Assembly: GCA_013397795.1 (NCBI GenBank)
Contig: VZTJ01001732.1
Coordinates: 1,572,630-1,636,629, forward strand
DNA from: Orthonyx spaldingii
Taxonomy: Eukaryota > Chordata > Aves > Passeriformes > Orthonychidae
DNA length: 64,000 nt
Reading direction: 5' to 3'
The first letter of the stretch is position 1, and each line of letters opens with the position of its first letter. A program made the translations under genes and the position numbers. This document shows, piece by piece, positions 1-36,337 of the stretch. The notes under the pieces are model-generated. The model was not told the origin of the DNA. It did no database searches and was given only the letters and a program-made list of their open reading frames with translations.

Positions 1-1249
1 GTGCCATAGCATTTGCAATTTTAAGGTCTACAGTCTTTTCTTGGTATAGCTGTGAAATCCTGTCTGACATGGGTGTGCTGACACCTTCTATTCTCTGTGT
101 GTATGGATTGCTGGTTGGTTGGGTGTTTTTTGTGTTGTTTTGATGGCAACAAAAACATTCATATCCTTTTCCCCTTTCCCCTTCCTCTGCAACCTGTTGG
201 TATCCAGTCCAGGATATGTTTCCTGTCTTGTCTGTCTATTTGAAAATCAGTGGTGTGGTGCTCTTTGTCTCATTTTCCCCTCCCTGCCAGTCCCAGGTCT
301 CTTCTTTTTCCCTTGCCAGAACCTTTTGCCTGCTCCCAGTCTGGATAAGGACAAAACCTGCTGCTCACAGCTGGGATTCCTTCAGACATGGTGTTCGTCC
401 CCCTCTTGACCCATCGCTTCAGTCCCATTCCTTGTCTCCCAGCTTGAGGACCACTATGCTGTCTAAAATCCTCTTATCTGGACTTCCTTGTCCTTCCCAC
501 CCCTTCATGTGTCCTTGGGTATATCAGGCAGACATTGCAGCAGGAAGGGTCAGTGTGTAATCGGTGAAGTTCATGATAGCTTTCCCTCACACAGGCTCGT
601 TAGGAGCTCTGGGGGCTCTTGGGTGGGGTGGGGAGTTGCAGTTTTCTTTCTCATGTGCGTGACTGAGAGCTAAGAGCTTTCTAGTTTCACTTTTTTCTTT
701 TTTTTTTTTTTTTGCTTTGTTCCTCAAAGCAAGTTAGAGGTGAAACTGACCTGGTTTTTGTTTTTTTTTTTCCCAGATTGAATTATGCCCAAGTCTAGTG
801 CAGTGATTTTTGAACTTCATGGCTGGCAGTTTGGAGAGAGCTGGGCAGCACATTGCTGTTGAGGAATATTGCTTCCAGCCGCTCTCTAAAATAAATAATA
901 AAAAAATCACTGGTGATCCTGCAGTGCTTCCTTGGGATGTTTTACTTGGTAGCACCCTTCACACTTAATAGTGAAAAATTAAATTGAGGGACTGTTTTTA
1001 GGCTAGATTTAATGTGAACTACTTTTCTAATATAGGGATGTACTGGATTCAGCAGCAGGTCCTGCTGCTTAAGTTTTCATCAGATGTGCCTTGAGTCTAG
1101 TCCTGGCGATCATCAGCACTTTTGTTGTTGGTTGTTTTTTGACCACACCACTCTTCTGGGTTGAGGTGGGGGCTGTTTTTAACTGTTGTATGCTAACTTA
1201 AAAGGTAAAATCCATTTTTTCCCCCTCTTTCTCTGATACTCTTCTTCAG
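1..1249 (+). other. SMAD1: SMAD1 5' intron (partial)
   Basis: This is the 3' end of the intron upstream of the start-codon exon. It contains T-rich runs (around 690-715 and 755-775) and no open frame with recognisable homology. The SMAD1 promoter and first non-coding exon lie outside the window. Confidence 0.7.
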
Positions 1250-25004
<23,755 letters not shown>

Positions 25005-26240
25005 AAGGTCCCAAGCTCCTGCATTTTGGAAAGAGTTGAGCCTTGCATGTACTTGAAAGATGTATGAGTCAGACACACATTTTTATTTCCCCCCCCCCTC
25101 AACTGGCAACAGCTGAAAAAGAGCCATGAAAATACTCGACTTCTGTGACCAACTGTTGGATTCAGAAAACAAAGATAAATAAACCCCTTTGACATACTGT
25201 TGGTATAAAGAATTTTAGTTTACATTGTAATGTACTATTGTGGAGTTGATTTGCAGGGCTTAGTACAAGAGGGACGACAGAGCCAAAGCCAAACTCAGTC
25301 TGCTGGACCGAGTTCCCGAAGGATTTTTCTGTAGCCGGCACTCTTAAGGTTCTCCTCCCTTACTTTCAGCACTCGCTAGTTTCCCCCGTGTCCTCTGGAG
25401 CTAAGAGTGGATGTTGGCCAAATCTGCTTTTTGCAGCCTCTCTTCTGTACTTCTTAAAAACATTAAATTGATGGTTGCTGTTCTCTTTAAAAGGAATCAT
25501 AGGATTTAATCTCAATAACTGTGTGCTATCTCTGAAATTGTGTCCTGACCATACTGCTGTAAGAATGTTAGGTATGTTCTTTTGCTAAATGTATGTATGG
25601 TGTATTTGAAAGTTTAGAAATTAATTAGATTTAGACGATAAAGGAATTAGGAATATTTGAATGGGGGGAGGTGGGAATGGGAGGGGAAAATGACAACTGA
25701 AATGTAGAATATATTGTAAACATAGCGTGTTAGTTTAAACTGAGGTCTGAATTTTGTTCTGCATTTGTTTTCATAGTGGCTTCATCTTGTTAGTTCTGAC
25801 TATTTTTGCCTCTTCCTTTCCCCCCAAAGCAATTGTGCAGCTTCTTTTACCCATGAAGAGGACAAAATGATTAATTGCTGCAGTTTGAAGGCTGCAGCTC
25901 TGTGTATTTCACGACAAATTTGTACAGAGTGCTCTTTAACTATTGAGCAGTTTTATACAGTTTATGTAACAAAAGTAGGCTTTTAATTTTGTGAGAGAAT
26001 CATGTTTTGCCAAACCTAGTAACTGTTAATTGTTTGGAGGACTTCAATATCCCTGTGGGGATCTATTTCAAACTTTAAAAATATATATATTTTTAATTTT
26101 TTTTTTTACTGCTTGGTTTATTTTCTTCTCTTTGCTCTTTTATATTCATGTAAGCTGTAGTACTTTTAAGTACTTTTATTCCAAAACTAGTGGGTCCTCT
26201 TTACTGGAAATTTTGAATAAAACCTGTTGTTACTGCTTAC
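25005..26240 (+). other. SMAD1: SMAD1 3' UTR
   Basis: This is AT-rich non-coding sequence from the stop codon to just past a canonical poly(A) signal. A second AATAAA near 25178 could give a short 3' UTR form. The long form is inferred because the signal at 26216 is followed by T/G-rich sequence and nothing gene-like intervenes. No coding potential is seen. Confidence 0.7.
26216..26221 (+). terminator. SMAD1: SMAD1 distal polyadenylation signal
   Basis: AATAAA is seen directly, about 1.2 kb after the SMAD1 stop, followed by a T-rich downstream region. A proximal AATAAA lies at 25178-25183. Which one dominates cannot be told from sequence. Confidence 0.6.
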
Positions 26241-26506
26241 ATTTGGTTAAAACCTTGTCTTGTCCACTTCTTAGCAGACTCTTAACAAACCAGATAAAGG
26301 TGTGGTCTTGGAGGAAGAACAACTAGAAATGAAGATGTGTTGAGCTTAGACATAATGATTAGTACAGGTTAGTAGCCGTGCTAAACTCAGGAGTGTGAGG
26401 GGAAGCTGAGCAGCAGAGATGAGTGTGTGTTCAGCCAGACACAGAATGCATCTGTCTGTCACTGTAATGAGTAATAACTCTTTTTGGAGTATGAGGCAAT
26501 CCTACC

Positions 26507-26615
26507 TTTTTGGGGTTTTTTGGGGGGTTTTTTTGGTTTTGGTTTTTGGGTGTTTTTTTTTGTTTGGTTTTGGTTTTTGGGGGGGGGGTTGTTTGTTTTT
26601 GGGGGTTTTTTTGGT
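26507..26615 (+). repeat. T/G low-complexity tract with many G-runs
   Basis: On the plus strand, runs of 3-10 G alternate with runs of T over about 110 bp, with almost no A or C. It has G-quadruplex potential and lies about 270 bp beyond the SMAD1 poly(A) signal. Confidence 0.9.
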
Positions 26616-27524
26616 TGAAAGTTAATTCCACTACTTGGCTCAGTATACATTTTTTAAATTCAAAATTTTCCCCCTGCTCAGGGAGAAAAAATCCACAATG
26701 TTCAAGTTCCCTATTGAGGAGAACCTGGTACTTTTAAATTCCAAAAACAGGTATTTTGGTTTTTTCCAGATTCAGTTTGACATACCTTTTTCATAAAGAA
26801 GCAGTCATAGCACAAATGTTAAGTCTTTAAAATAAATAAAATTAAAAATGACCAAAAAGAGAAAGAATGCTGTTTGCTGCTCCGTCACTGTCTTTGGTTT
26901 TGATATCTTCAGCCCTTGCTACATAAACTCCCAGCTGTTCCCAACAGCTTCATTCCTTTTTATGGAATGCAGCTGTGAGTGAGGTAGTGACTTCTTTTTT
27001 AATTAGTGCTGTAACCATCCATCATGCAAGTCTTAAGGAGTGTTTCTGCGTGGATGTTTTCATATTTGGACGATCCTCTGCAAGTTTTGATAAACTTCGA
27101 AAAAGCATTGGAGTAAGATAAGACAGTTTTATGTTGTGACTGCTTTGAATGTTGCTGTCTTTTATGTTTGGGGCTGTAATGCCTCTCTGTTTTTCCTAAA
27201 CAGGGATTAAAATTAGAAACTAGTAGCTCTGCAGTGCCTCAGTGGTAATCTGAATCAAGTGGGACCTGCAGGATCCCAGTTTTTCTAAGTTCCTTCTGTT
27301 GTCACTGTTTCTATAATACTGTTGAAGTGCTGAGTACATAATATTTTTTTTATCTCTTATCCAGCTTTTTGCTTATGGTGTGGAGACATTAGGTGCAAGG
27401 AAAAAGTGTATCTTCATATGAGGGCACAGAGTATCTCAGCTGTACTACATTAAACAAATGATTGGATTGGAGTAGCACTTGTGACTCTCAGGGGGTTTTG
27501 TTTGGGTTAATTTTTTTTCACAGT

Positions 27525-28063
27525 ACTGGTATGGGGCTGTTTTGGATTTGTGCTGGAGACATGTTGGTAACACAGAGATGTTTTCCTTACTGCTGTGCAG
27601 AACTGGCACAGAGCCAAGGCCTTTTCTGCCTCTAACCCCACCATCGGGGAGACTGGGGGTGCACAAGGAATTGGGAGGGGAGACAGCTGGGACAGCCAAC
27701 CCCAACTGACCCAACATATATGCTATAACATATGGAGTCATGCTCAGCATATAAAACAGGGGAAGAAGGAAGGAAGGAGGGCACATTTGGAATGGTGGAG
27801 TTTGTCTTCCCAAGTTACAGTTATGGGTGATGAAGCCCGGATTTTCTGGAGATGGCTGAACACCTGCCTGCCCATGGGAAGTGGTGAATGAGTTCCTTGT
27901 TTTGCTTTGCTTGTGTGTGCAACTTTTGCTTTACTTATTAAATTGCCTTTATCTCAACCCACAAGTGTCCCCCCTTTTACCCTTCCCATTCTCTCCTCCA
28001 TCCTACCTGGGGTGAGCAGCCTCTGAGTGGTGCTTAGTTACCAGCTGGGGTTAACCCACAACA
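27525..28063 (+). mobile_element. Solo or 5'-truncated avian endogenous retrovirus LTR
   Basis: I recognise the layout of a common avian ERV LTR: a TTTGGATTTGTGCTGG-type 5' part, a TATA-like CATATAAAA at 27749-27757, an ATTAAA poly(A) signal at 27937-27942, the TTTATCTCAACCCAC segment after it, and a 3' end GGGGTTAACCCACAACA with terminal CA. No gag, pol or env coding sequence flanks it, so it is a solo LTR or remnant. The left border is uncertain by tens of bases. The family name is not asserted. Confidence 0.82.
27749..27757 (+). promoter_or_regulatory. TATA-like box in LTR
   Basis: CATATAAAA sits upstream of the LTR poly(A) signal at the spacing expected for the U3/R border. Activity is unknown. 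Confidence 0.55.
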
Positions 28064-31000
28064 GACTAACAGCCAGAAACACAGGAGGTAGGACAGAATA
28101 CCTAGGAGGAAATAACTGGCTGTTGTGAAAATTTTTGGAGCATTTTGAAGAAGTTTTCTTACTGATTTGCCATGCTTTGCCTAGTTGGAGTCAGAAAGCT
28201 GGAAAAGGCAAAGGACAAGAAAGAAAGAAAGGAAAAGAGTTTCTTGCTGACCTATCACAAAACAGAGAATGCTGAGAACTAGAAACATGGACAGAGCCTA
28301 CGGTGTCAGCTCTGTAACCAGGTGAGTTCCTGTTGCTTATTTGGTTTTATTTCCCCATAGTTTGCTCCATTTAGTCTCCTGAATAAAAGAGTTAAACACA
28401 GAAGACACTACTTAAAAGCCAAGACAAGTCCCTGTTAGGAGAAATGGAAAAGACATGGATACCTGTATTGAGGAAAAGCAGCGAACAGTATATGTGGAGA
28501 CAAATAATTCCATGGAGTTGAATGTGTTTTGAAATCTGTGCTTTGGCATTTAAATGCTGTAAATCAAATAATTTTGCTGAGTGGAGATGACTTCAACCAT
28601 TTAAAAGTCTCTGGTGAATGTTTAAAAGATTTGTTGAAAGGTAAGACAGGTAGTCATGCTCACCTGTATGGGGTCAGGAAGGTATGGATAAAAATAATAC
28701 ATATTTTATCATATCCTGGATCAGAATCATGGGCCTGACCTTTCAAAGCTTGCTAACCAGGTATTGCTATCTACTTTGTTAAATTCATGTTAAATTCGCT
28801 ATCTACTTGCTAAATCATTCCTCTTGCTGCTGTAGCTATTGTGTTTTATAATCTTTTAAGTTGTCTTAAGACAACTATATTTTTCTTTTCTAGCCTCTAA
28901 ACAGTACAGGTGTGTGAGTGTCATTGTTTGAAGACAATCAGTGTAGAGGTGTCTGAAATAGATATGGACCTTTCTTGGTGTGCCTAGCTCCTTGATTTTT
29001 CCTTTGTCTTGTCCCACTGTAAACCTTTGATGGACACCTTGGAAGTTAGCCATGTTTTGGTGCTCTCTTTAGTAATTGCTGCTGGTTTGTTCTGTGAAGC
29101 ACACTGTAGCCTCTTACTGACTATGCTCTTGAGATTCATGATTCATGGCCATGAACTGGCAGTCACCTTTTTCTGGATGCTTGCCTAAATATACAACATA
29201 ACTCTACCATCACCAGCCATGGTGGAGCAGTATATTTTTTACACACATCATCTCACAGTTCATTTTCTTCAATACGTTTGTGATTCTGTGCAGGAGGGAA
29301 GGGAAAATGGCTCTTATTTTTCTCTGGCCCTTTCTGTTCTTAACTCAGTGAAGAGAGACACCCTTGCCATGTTGTCCTTTAGGGGATGTTCTCTCTTCCC
29401 TGTTCCCTAAGCTCTGCTCGCTGACTTCTGTATTCTGGATGATTTTCCTTGTTTTTTTTGAATTTGAAGCAAATAGCTTTTTGTCATCCTCAGGAGGTGC
29501 TGTCCCTGTGCCACTGTGGGTCACAGGTCTGTGTGCCTTCATGTGCTGGGAGTTGCTGAGGCAGAGGGCTCTGCTTTCCCACTTTGGTTCAGATTAATTG
29601 CAGTGTGGCTGACAGGTGATTTCTGTTTCATTCACCCCACCTGTAGAAGCTGATGGTCCCTTGAGCTGCGAGGGCTGCAAGGTGCCATGGGGTGTGTGGT
29701 GAACTGTTTTTCATGAGGCAGGTGTGATGGAGAGGCAGCCTCCTGATCAAAGCTTGTTGCAAACACAGCAGTGACTCCTATAAGATTTACAATGTAAGCA
29801 GCCTCTGGGCTTGATACAGAGGTGAACAGGTCTATTGCAGGGAATGGACAAGATGGGTATAGTTTTTATGCAGGTCTGATAAATGCCCTGCAGTTAAAAA
29901 GGATCCTCAGTGTATGTTGTTAATTGATCTTATGTGGCTGAAGTAATCAAAAGTAATGTCAAACAAACAACCAAATTTTACAAACAGTCTGAAAGTCTGG
30001 AATTTGATTCAGTCATCTTTCAGGAATGTTAAGACTTTTTTATTCTAACGTGTGCAGATTGATCATTTTTTCTTAGGAACTGGTTTGTGATTTCCCCTTT
30101 TCATCCTGCTGCTAAGGCACAAACTGAAAAATCTTTATCTTCTCTTCATGATCCTGCCAGCTCATCTGAGACTCTTAAGTCTGTAAAGCTCAGAGGAGGC
30201 TGCTGTAGTTTAAATTTGAAGAAGTAAGCACTGTCCCTTGCTCCAGATTGTAGCACTGTCCTTGCTTCAGAAGTTAAGATATCTCATAGCCATGATAAAA
30301 ACCTGCCACTTACAGTTCTGTATCATAGTAAATAGAAAATTATCTATAATTATATTATAGGCGTTCTTTGCTCAAATAATTTGGTTTATGTGGAGCGGTC
30401 ACTTGCTTAGACACAGTCAGAAGAGCACAGTTCGCCTTTGTAAAACATTCTGATTTTCCTATTGCAGCTTTCTCCAGTATCCCTGTAATGTGTAAAAACA
30501 TTCTTTTTTATAAAAAAAAACGGTATGCCTAACTTTCCCTTCCCCTTTCTCCTATTATAACTTTGAACTTCTTGGTCTGCCGTTCCTTTGGATTACTGAG
30601 CCGAGCTTAGAACAGGCAGGAGAATGAGACTTGATGCATGTAGTGCTGCAGTAACACTTCACTATTTTCTTGGAGCGCTTGGTTCTTGGCAGGAGAGCAG
30701 GGTCTGCCTCATCTCTGAGCCCTTCACTTCTGCCTTCTGTTGATACTTTAGAGATTGGTAATCCTGAGTGTTTTCAGATATACACGTGGAGACTGAAAGA
30801 TGGCTGCTGTCCCATCAGATATTTCTCCAAGTTTGTGGACCAGTCTCCTCAAGTCAAAATCACCATAGGCTGTAGTGCTGGCAACAGCACTATTTAGAAA
30901 CTGGATCCAAACATGGCTTTATTTTGAACGTGATTCGGACGATGGTTTGGCTACAAACACTTTTCAAATGTCTCAAACACAGCTTGATCCCTCTGTCTGC

Positions 31001-34000
31001 TGGATTTGGGCCATGCTGTTTTCTCTAGCAGCACAGAAAGAAGCTACCTTGATCTGCATGCTCTGGAGACTTAAGAGTTCAGGAGTTGAGTTTTCATCTT
31101 GTGCCAAGAGAGCAGTTCTGTAAATACTCTTTCATGGGGTAGCTTTTACTTGGATTGTGGGGTTTCTTTGTATCCCTACTGCTAATGATTGATATGGCTC
31201 TAATTCAGAATACATTCTGGGCACTGTGGCCAGTCAGTTTTCTGACCCACGGTGTTGCTCTTGGTCTTTCAGGAATCATGTCATTGCCTCAAGTGTCCCT
31301 GTGATTTCCCCATGTCACAGGAGCAAGTTTGAAGTGTCAGCTACACTGTCACAGATAAAGTGGTAGATCCTCAGTTGAATGTGATGAGCTGACATTGATA
31401 AAAAGCAGCTTACAATCAAAATATTAAAACACTAAACTCTCTAGAAATTGACCACCTTCAAAAAGATTCCTAGAAAAGCACTGGGATGTCTTAATGTTGG
31501 CAAGGGCACATACAGCAGTTTGAGCTGTCACCTTGAGGTGAGAACCTCGAGATTAGGGACTCTGATTCAGCAGTGCATACTTTGAATAAGTTCCCTGATG
31601 GGATCTATTGGCACCATACAAGCCCCAGATTAATCCATATTGTGAGTAATCAGCAGAAGCAAAGCAAGAAGATCCATGTGTGTACAGTGGCAAGGGAAGG
31701 TTCACAGAATGTAAAGGGAATGCCCCTTTTTGTGCCAGCAGCAGTGAGTGGGTGACAGGGGTATGGCAGTGCCATTACATGGAACAATTCCAAGCATGGT
31801 CAGACTGGGAACTTCACAGCTGAACCTGGGTGGAGGCTGCATTGCGTGTGAGCATTGTGTTGGATAAAATGGGAGGATAGGATCACCTGACCACACTATG
31901 AGTGATCTTGTTGTATTCGGTGTTTATTTTCACTGTTGTTTCAGAGTTGTCTGGGTGCTCTTGTGCTATTGTTCCTTTGATGGTGGATGAAAAGGTGGAT
32001 GAAAGGATATGCAGAACACGTGGCCTTTCCTCTGTTTTCCTCGGTGTTCTGGTCACTCCCTGTGTTTTGTAGAACGTTACTGTGACTCTTCTTGTTGTTG
32101 GGAATTACCATGGCCTGGCACAGGTAGGGTACACAAGAAGCCCAGTCAAAATCCATTCCCCCTACAACTGTATCTAGAATGCTTGAAAAATGTGACATGG
32201 CAAGTAACATAAACAGGAAACAGCCCTTGTAAGGGACTGAGTGTAGCTGAAAGCCTAACCCAAATAACACTGTTAGTCATCTCCATATGGGAACCTCTCA
32301 GTGCCACGCAAGTTTGGAAAACATAGTTGTGACTGGCTTCCACATGCGGGATGAGTGGTGAATACCAGATGTTGCCTTACACATTGAACTCTCTTTCTCT
32401 GAATTCCATCTGAGACACGAATGTTCTACGTACAGCAGTTGTGGGTGAAAGCCTGCACATGTGAAGGTTTTGGTGTTTACGCCTGCACCACAAGCAGGGT
32501 CGAGGTTTCTCTGGTCACCTGAAGTTTCTGATGACAATAAGTAGTAAAAACCAGAGAGATAGCAAATTAAATAAGAAGTTGTCAGAGGTGGAATGCAGTG
32601 TACTTTTAAGTGCTGGCTAGTATGTCTGCAAAAACTGACCTCGTTTCCTCAAAAAGGACACCATGGAATGTAACAACAGATTGATGATATCCTCTTTAGG
32701 CATATGTAATGATTAGGCACTCTTAATTTCCATATTTTCAAATGTATGGTCTATGGATTATATCCTGTGTCTGGTTTCAGTTTTTCAAATGCAGAACCAG
32801 AAAGTTCCTTGTGAAGTTCCTGCCTCTCAGTACTTGTAGCCTGCTCCCTCTTTCCACAGATTTTCTTCCTCAGTCCTTACAGGAATTTTGAGAGCACAGT
32901 AAAAGGGCTGGTTACTGAAAAAAGTAAGAGTATGAGTTCATGTGATACCATGAGAAGATACTTAGTGTATACCTAAAGACAAACAGTTGTGTGTGGGGTA
33001 TTTTTAATTTCTGGGTTTTGTTGTTGGGCATTTTTGAAGTATCCTGTTTGTTTTTTGTCGGTTGTTGGAAGTGTAGCTTCCAGACTACAAGTCTGATATG
33101 GTTAACCTGGTATTGCTTGTTTGTTACTAAGGTACAAGTTCTATGATTGGAGATAATTTTAAATTCCCTTTCTTTAGAGAATGCAAGTTCTGTAAGATAA
33201 TATTCCTACTTTTAAGGAATACTTTTGGTTGGGTTTTTCTATTTTGTTTTTTCCTGGAAAGCTGGATGAAAACAGGTGAGAAATTTAAGTCCTCATACCT
33301 GGGGAGGGGGAATACAGGGATCTGCTTCACTTTCTTCCCTGCCACCTCTCCCAGATGAATTATTCTTCTGTAGTTTTATGGGAGGAAAGGGAAAAATCTG
33401 GAGGGACTTGCTCCATGTGGTTTCCCTCTGGCTAAAGCTGACCCAGCAACAGGGGGAGATCTCACAATGGAACAGATGCTGTGTTCTTCAGATGAATTAT
33501 GAATTTCAGCCTCTGAAAAGATCAGTCTAAAAGCTGGAGGGCTATGAGGGGAGGAAAAATAACTTGGAAAAACTAAAACAACACTTTGAGTGCATAAAGA
33601 TTTGAGAGAAATTCTTTAAGGAATGCTGCATTGGAAGCATATTTGACCCTTGTACATGTTATGCATATGCAGAAGTGCAGTAGATCCCACTCAGGTGATG
33701 GGCTGGCTGCATCGTGCATCCTTTCAGTGGTGTATGGGATGGTCAGAAGGGCTTTGTGTAGGGGTTAAAGTAAAATTTAGAAGGTATTTTGCAATTTCTC
33801 TAGGTACCCTGTTCCCCTTAGTAATCACTTTTGTAGTTAGAATGTTTCTTTACTATTTGGTTAAAATTTGGCTTTCTACAAAATGGGTTTACTTTATAGT
33901 TATATATTATGTCTATGTATTTTATATTGCCTTTTGCACTTGTCTTTAGCGATTGCCACTCCACTAGAAATACAGTGGGTTTCCATCATATTTTGCTGGG

Positions 34001-36322
34001 AATCCTGAGGCATTCATCATTTCATGATGCTTTCGTAAGGCTCTTGTGAGAATGAGCAATGATTCTGTGAAAAAGTTGGCCTAATCTCAGGACTCTTACA
34101 TAATGGAGCTAAAAACTGTATGTCTCCTGGAAACTGATCACGTGGAAATGTCCAGATTAGTCCTCAGAAAAGATTAGTTAAACTAATAGACAAAGATTAT
34201 CCCCTTGGATTAAACTATTTTTTTCTTGCCCTTTCTTTTTGTGACTGTTTCTCTGATACCTTTTAACACAAAAACTCCTAAAAGTGTTGTTTGTTTGCTA
34301 AGTATTCACTGTTCTATTTTAAAGAAGAGTTAAAATATTTATCCAGGAAGCATCTGAGAGTTACTGTGTAAAAAAAATTGCATTAAAGTGAGGAGGCAAA
34401 AGTTGGATTTTTTTTTCATTTTGTCTTATTTCAATGAAAAAAAATGCATGTGCTGTCATCTTTTTCTTAGATCACAAGGAACAAAAAGAGTTTTCCAGGT
34501 CAGATTTTAAAATGTGATCTTTGTTATTTAGAATGCATTAATTAAGAAAGTATGTGGTTAGATAACCAGCATTAGGTCTGTATTTGTAGTCTTCTTCCAG
34601 AAGAGGGTTTTCAGAAGTAACTTTTGGTGAATTACATGGTGCCCTGTTGTCTGAGCCTCTGAGACACTGCAGTCATCAGTAACTAACGCAGGAGTGTTTG
34701 TGTGCATGGTGGCAGAATCAAGTGAGGAAACTGCCTGCTCTAAACCATAATGGTAAATAAATGTGCTTTAAAATTAACGGAAAAGTTCAAACCTGGAGGT
34801 TTTGAAACATGCATAGAAAGCTACTCTGAGGAAGAAGAGTTCAATCCTTTTTCTCTGCTTTGCAGGGAATAGGACAAGAAATAGCAGGCTTAAACTGCAG
34901 AGAATAAAATTGAGTCTAATACTGAGGGCAGGGGGAAGAAATCTGTGTCAGTAAAGATATTAAACACTAACAAGTTATCTAGATAGATTTTGGAGAATTG
35001 GCCACTGGAAATTGTCAATGACAGGTTAGAAAAATGTGTATAGCAAAGGTGTTCTTGATGCTTTCTTGGATACTTTCCTGCTGTAAGTGTTTAGGGCTTG
35101 GTCTGAAGTTTGAAGAGCTGAATTCTGTCAGAGATATTGAGGATCCCTTTATCACCTGAATATATTTTCATACCTGCTGAGACGTAGTGATTTAATATAA
35201 AGCAGGCAAAACTATTTTCCCCCTCTTCTTGTTCCATATGCCTGTGTAGTTAAAGATGAGTTGCAGCTAGAAAATGTATTGATTTGCACAGCTGTCCTAG
35301 TAACAAACCTCACTCTTCTGCTGAGGAGTGTGTTCTGCTACGAGCATTTACCATTATCGGGAATGCTGGAGTATGAATGCCTCGTACAAGACCATCTGGA
35401 AAAGAACTTTTCCTGAATCTTATCAATATTCTTAACAGGAACCTACACAGAGTCTTTGCTCTCAGAGCAGCAAGAGCGAAGAAGCAATGACAGCTATAAT
35501 GGCAGGGCACTAATGACTTTGGAGAAATGTTACTCGTGTAATTGGAAATGATACAAACTGTGTCATTAAAACAGATTGTTGATGCCACCTTAATTCTTTT
35601 CATAGGCTTAGTTACAAGAAGGGATTCACTCTAAGGAGATTGTATATCAGAATTTTTATCCTTTCCATAACTAGATGGATAGATCATGAGGCTTTAACAC
35701 ATGAGATATTGTTTTTCCAGAACACCAGTTAAAGGGAGTGTGGATTTCAATGACTGCTTACTGTTCCTTCAGTGGAACAGGAACACGGGGAAGGTGAAAT
35801 GTCATTGACATGTGATTTTGCTATGTGAAGTAAGAGCTGAGAGCTCTGACCTGAGCTCTAATTTTCTTACATTTTTTTGATTTGGTGTTAGCAAAAAAAT
35901 CTTTATAGCTCAATGTTTGGTATAAAATATGAGAAGCTTTTATAAAACAAAATCAATATCCCTTACCTTCAAGAAACATCTCATTCTGTAAGTAACTGCT
36001 ATTTTAATCCTTTGAGCCTCATTCTGTCTTTTTTAGAAGAAGTAGGTACAAGAAGTCAGCAGCAGAGAGGAATGATGATGGGAAGAGACACTGCAACACA
36101 GGAAGCCTTCTAGAATACTTTTAATGCAACACTATCAATTTTTTGCTTAATCCTTTTAGGTAATTTTTAAGAACTAATGGGCATATAGGGCCTTCTGTCA
36201 GATCTCCACTATTGGTGACTGCACCCTCATTGATATACTCAGCATCTGTTTATCATATTTCAGTATCAGTCTTGTTTCATGAGGAAAAATAGCACAAGTG
36301 GCAGACAGGGACAAGGGGTGGG

Positions 36323-36337
36323 GTGTGTGTGTGTGTG
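36323..36337. repeat. (TG)n short microsatellite
   Basis: About seven uninterrupted TG units in intergenic sequence. Confidence 0.85.

Noticed and set aside
35310..35603. Minus-strand 97-codon frame between SMAD1 and MMAA
   Set aside because: No motif, no poly(A) or splice context recognised; could be a conserved non-coding block but there is nothing to show it.
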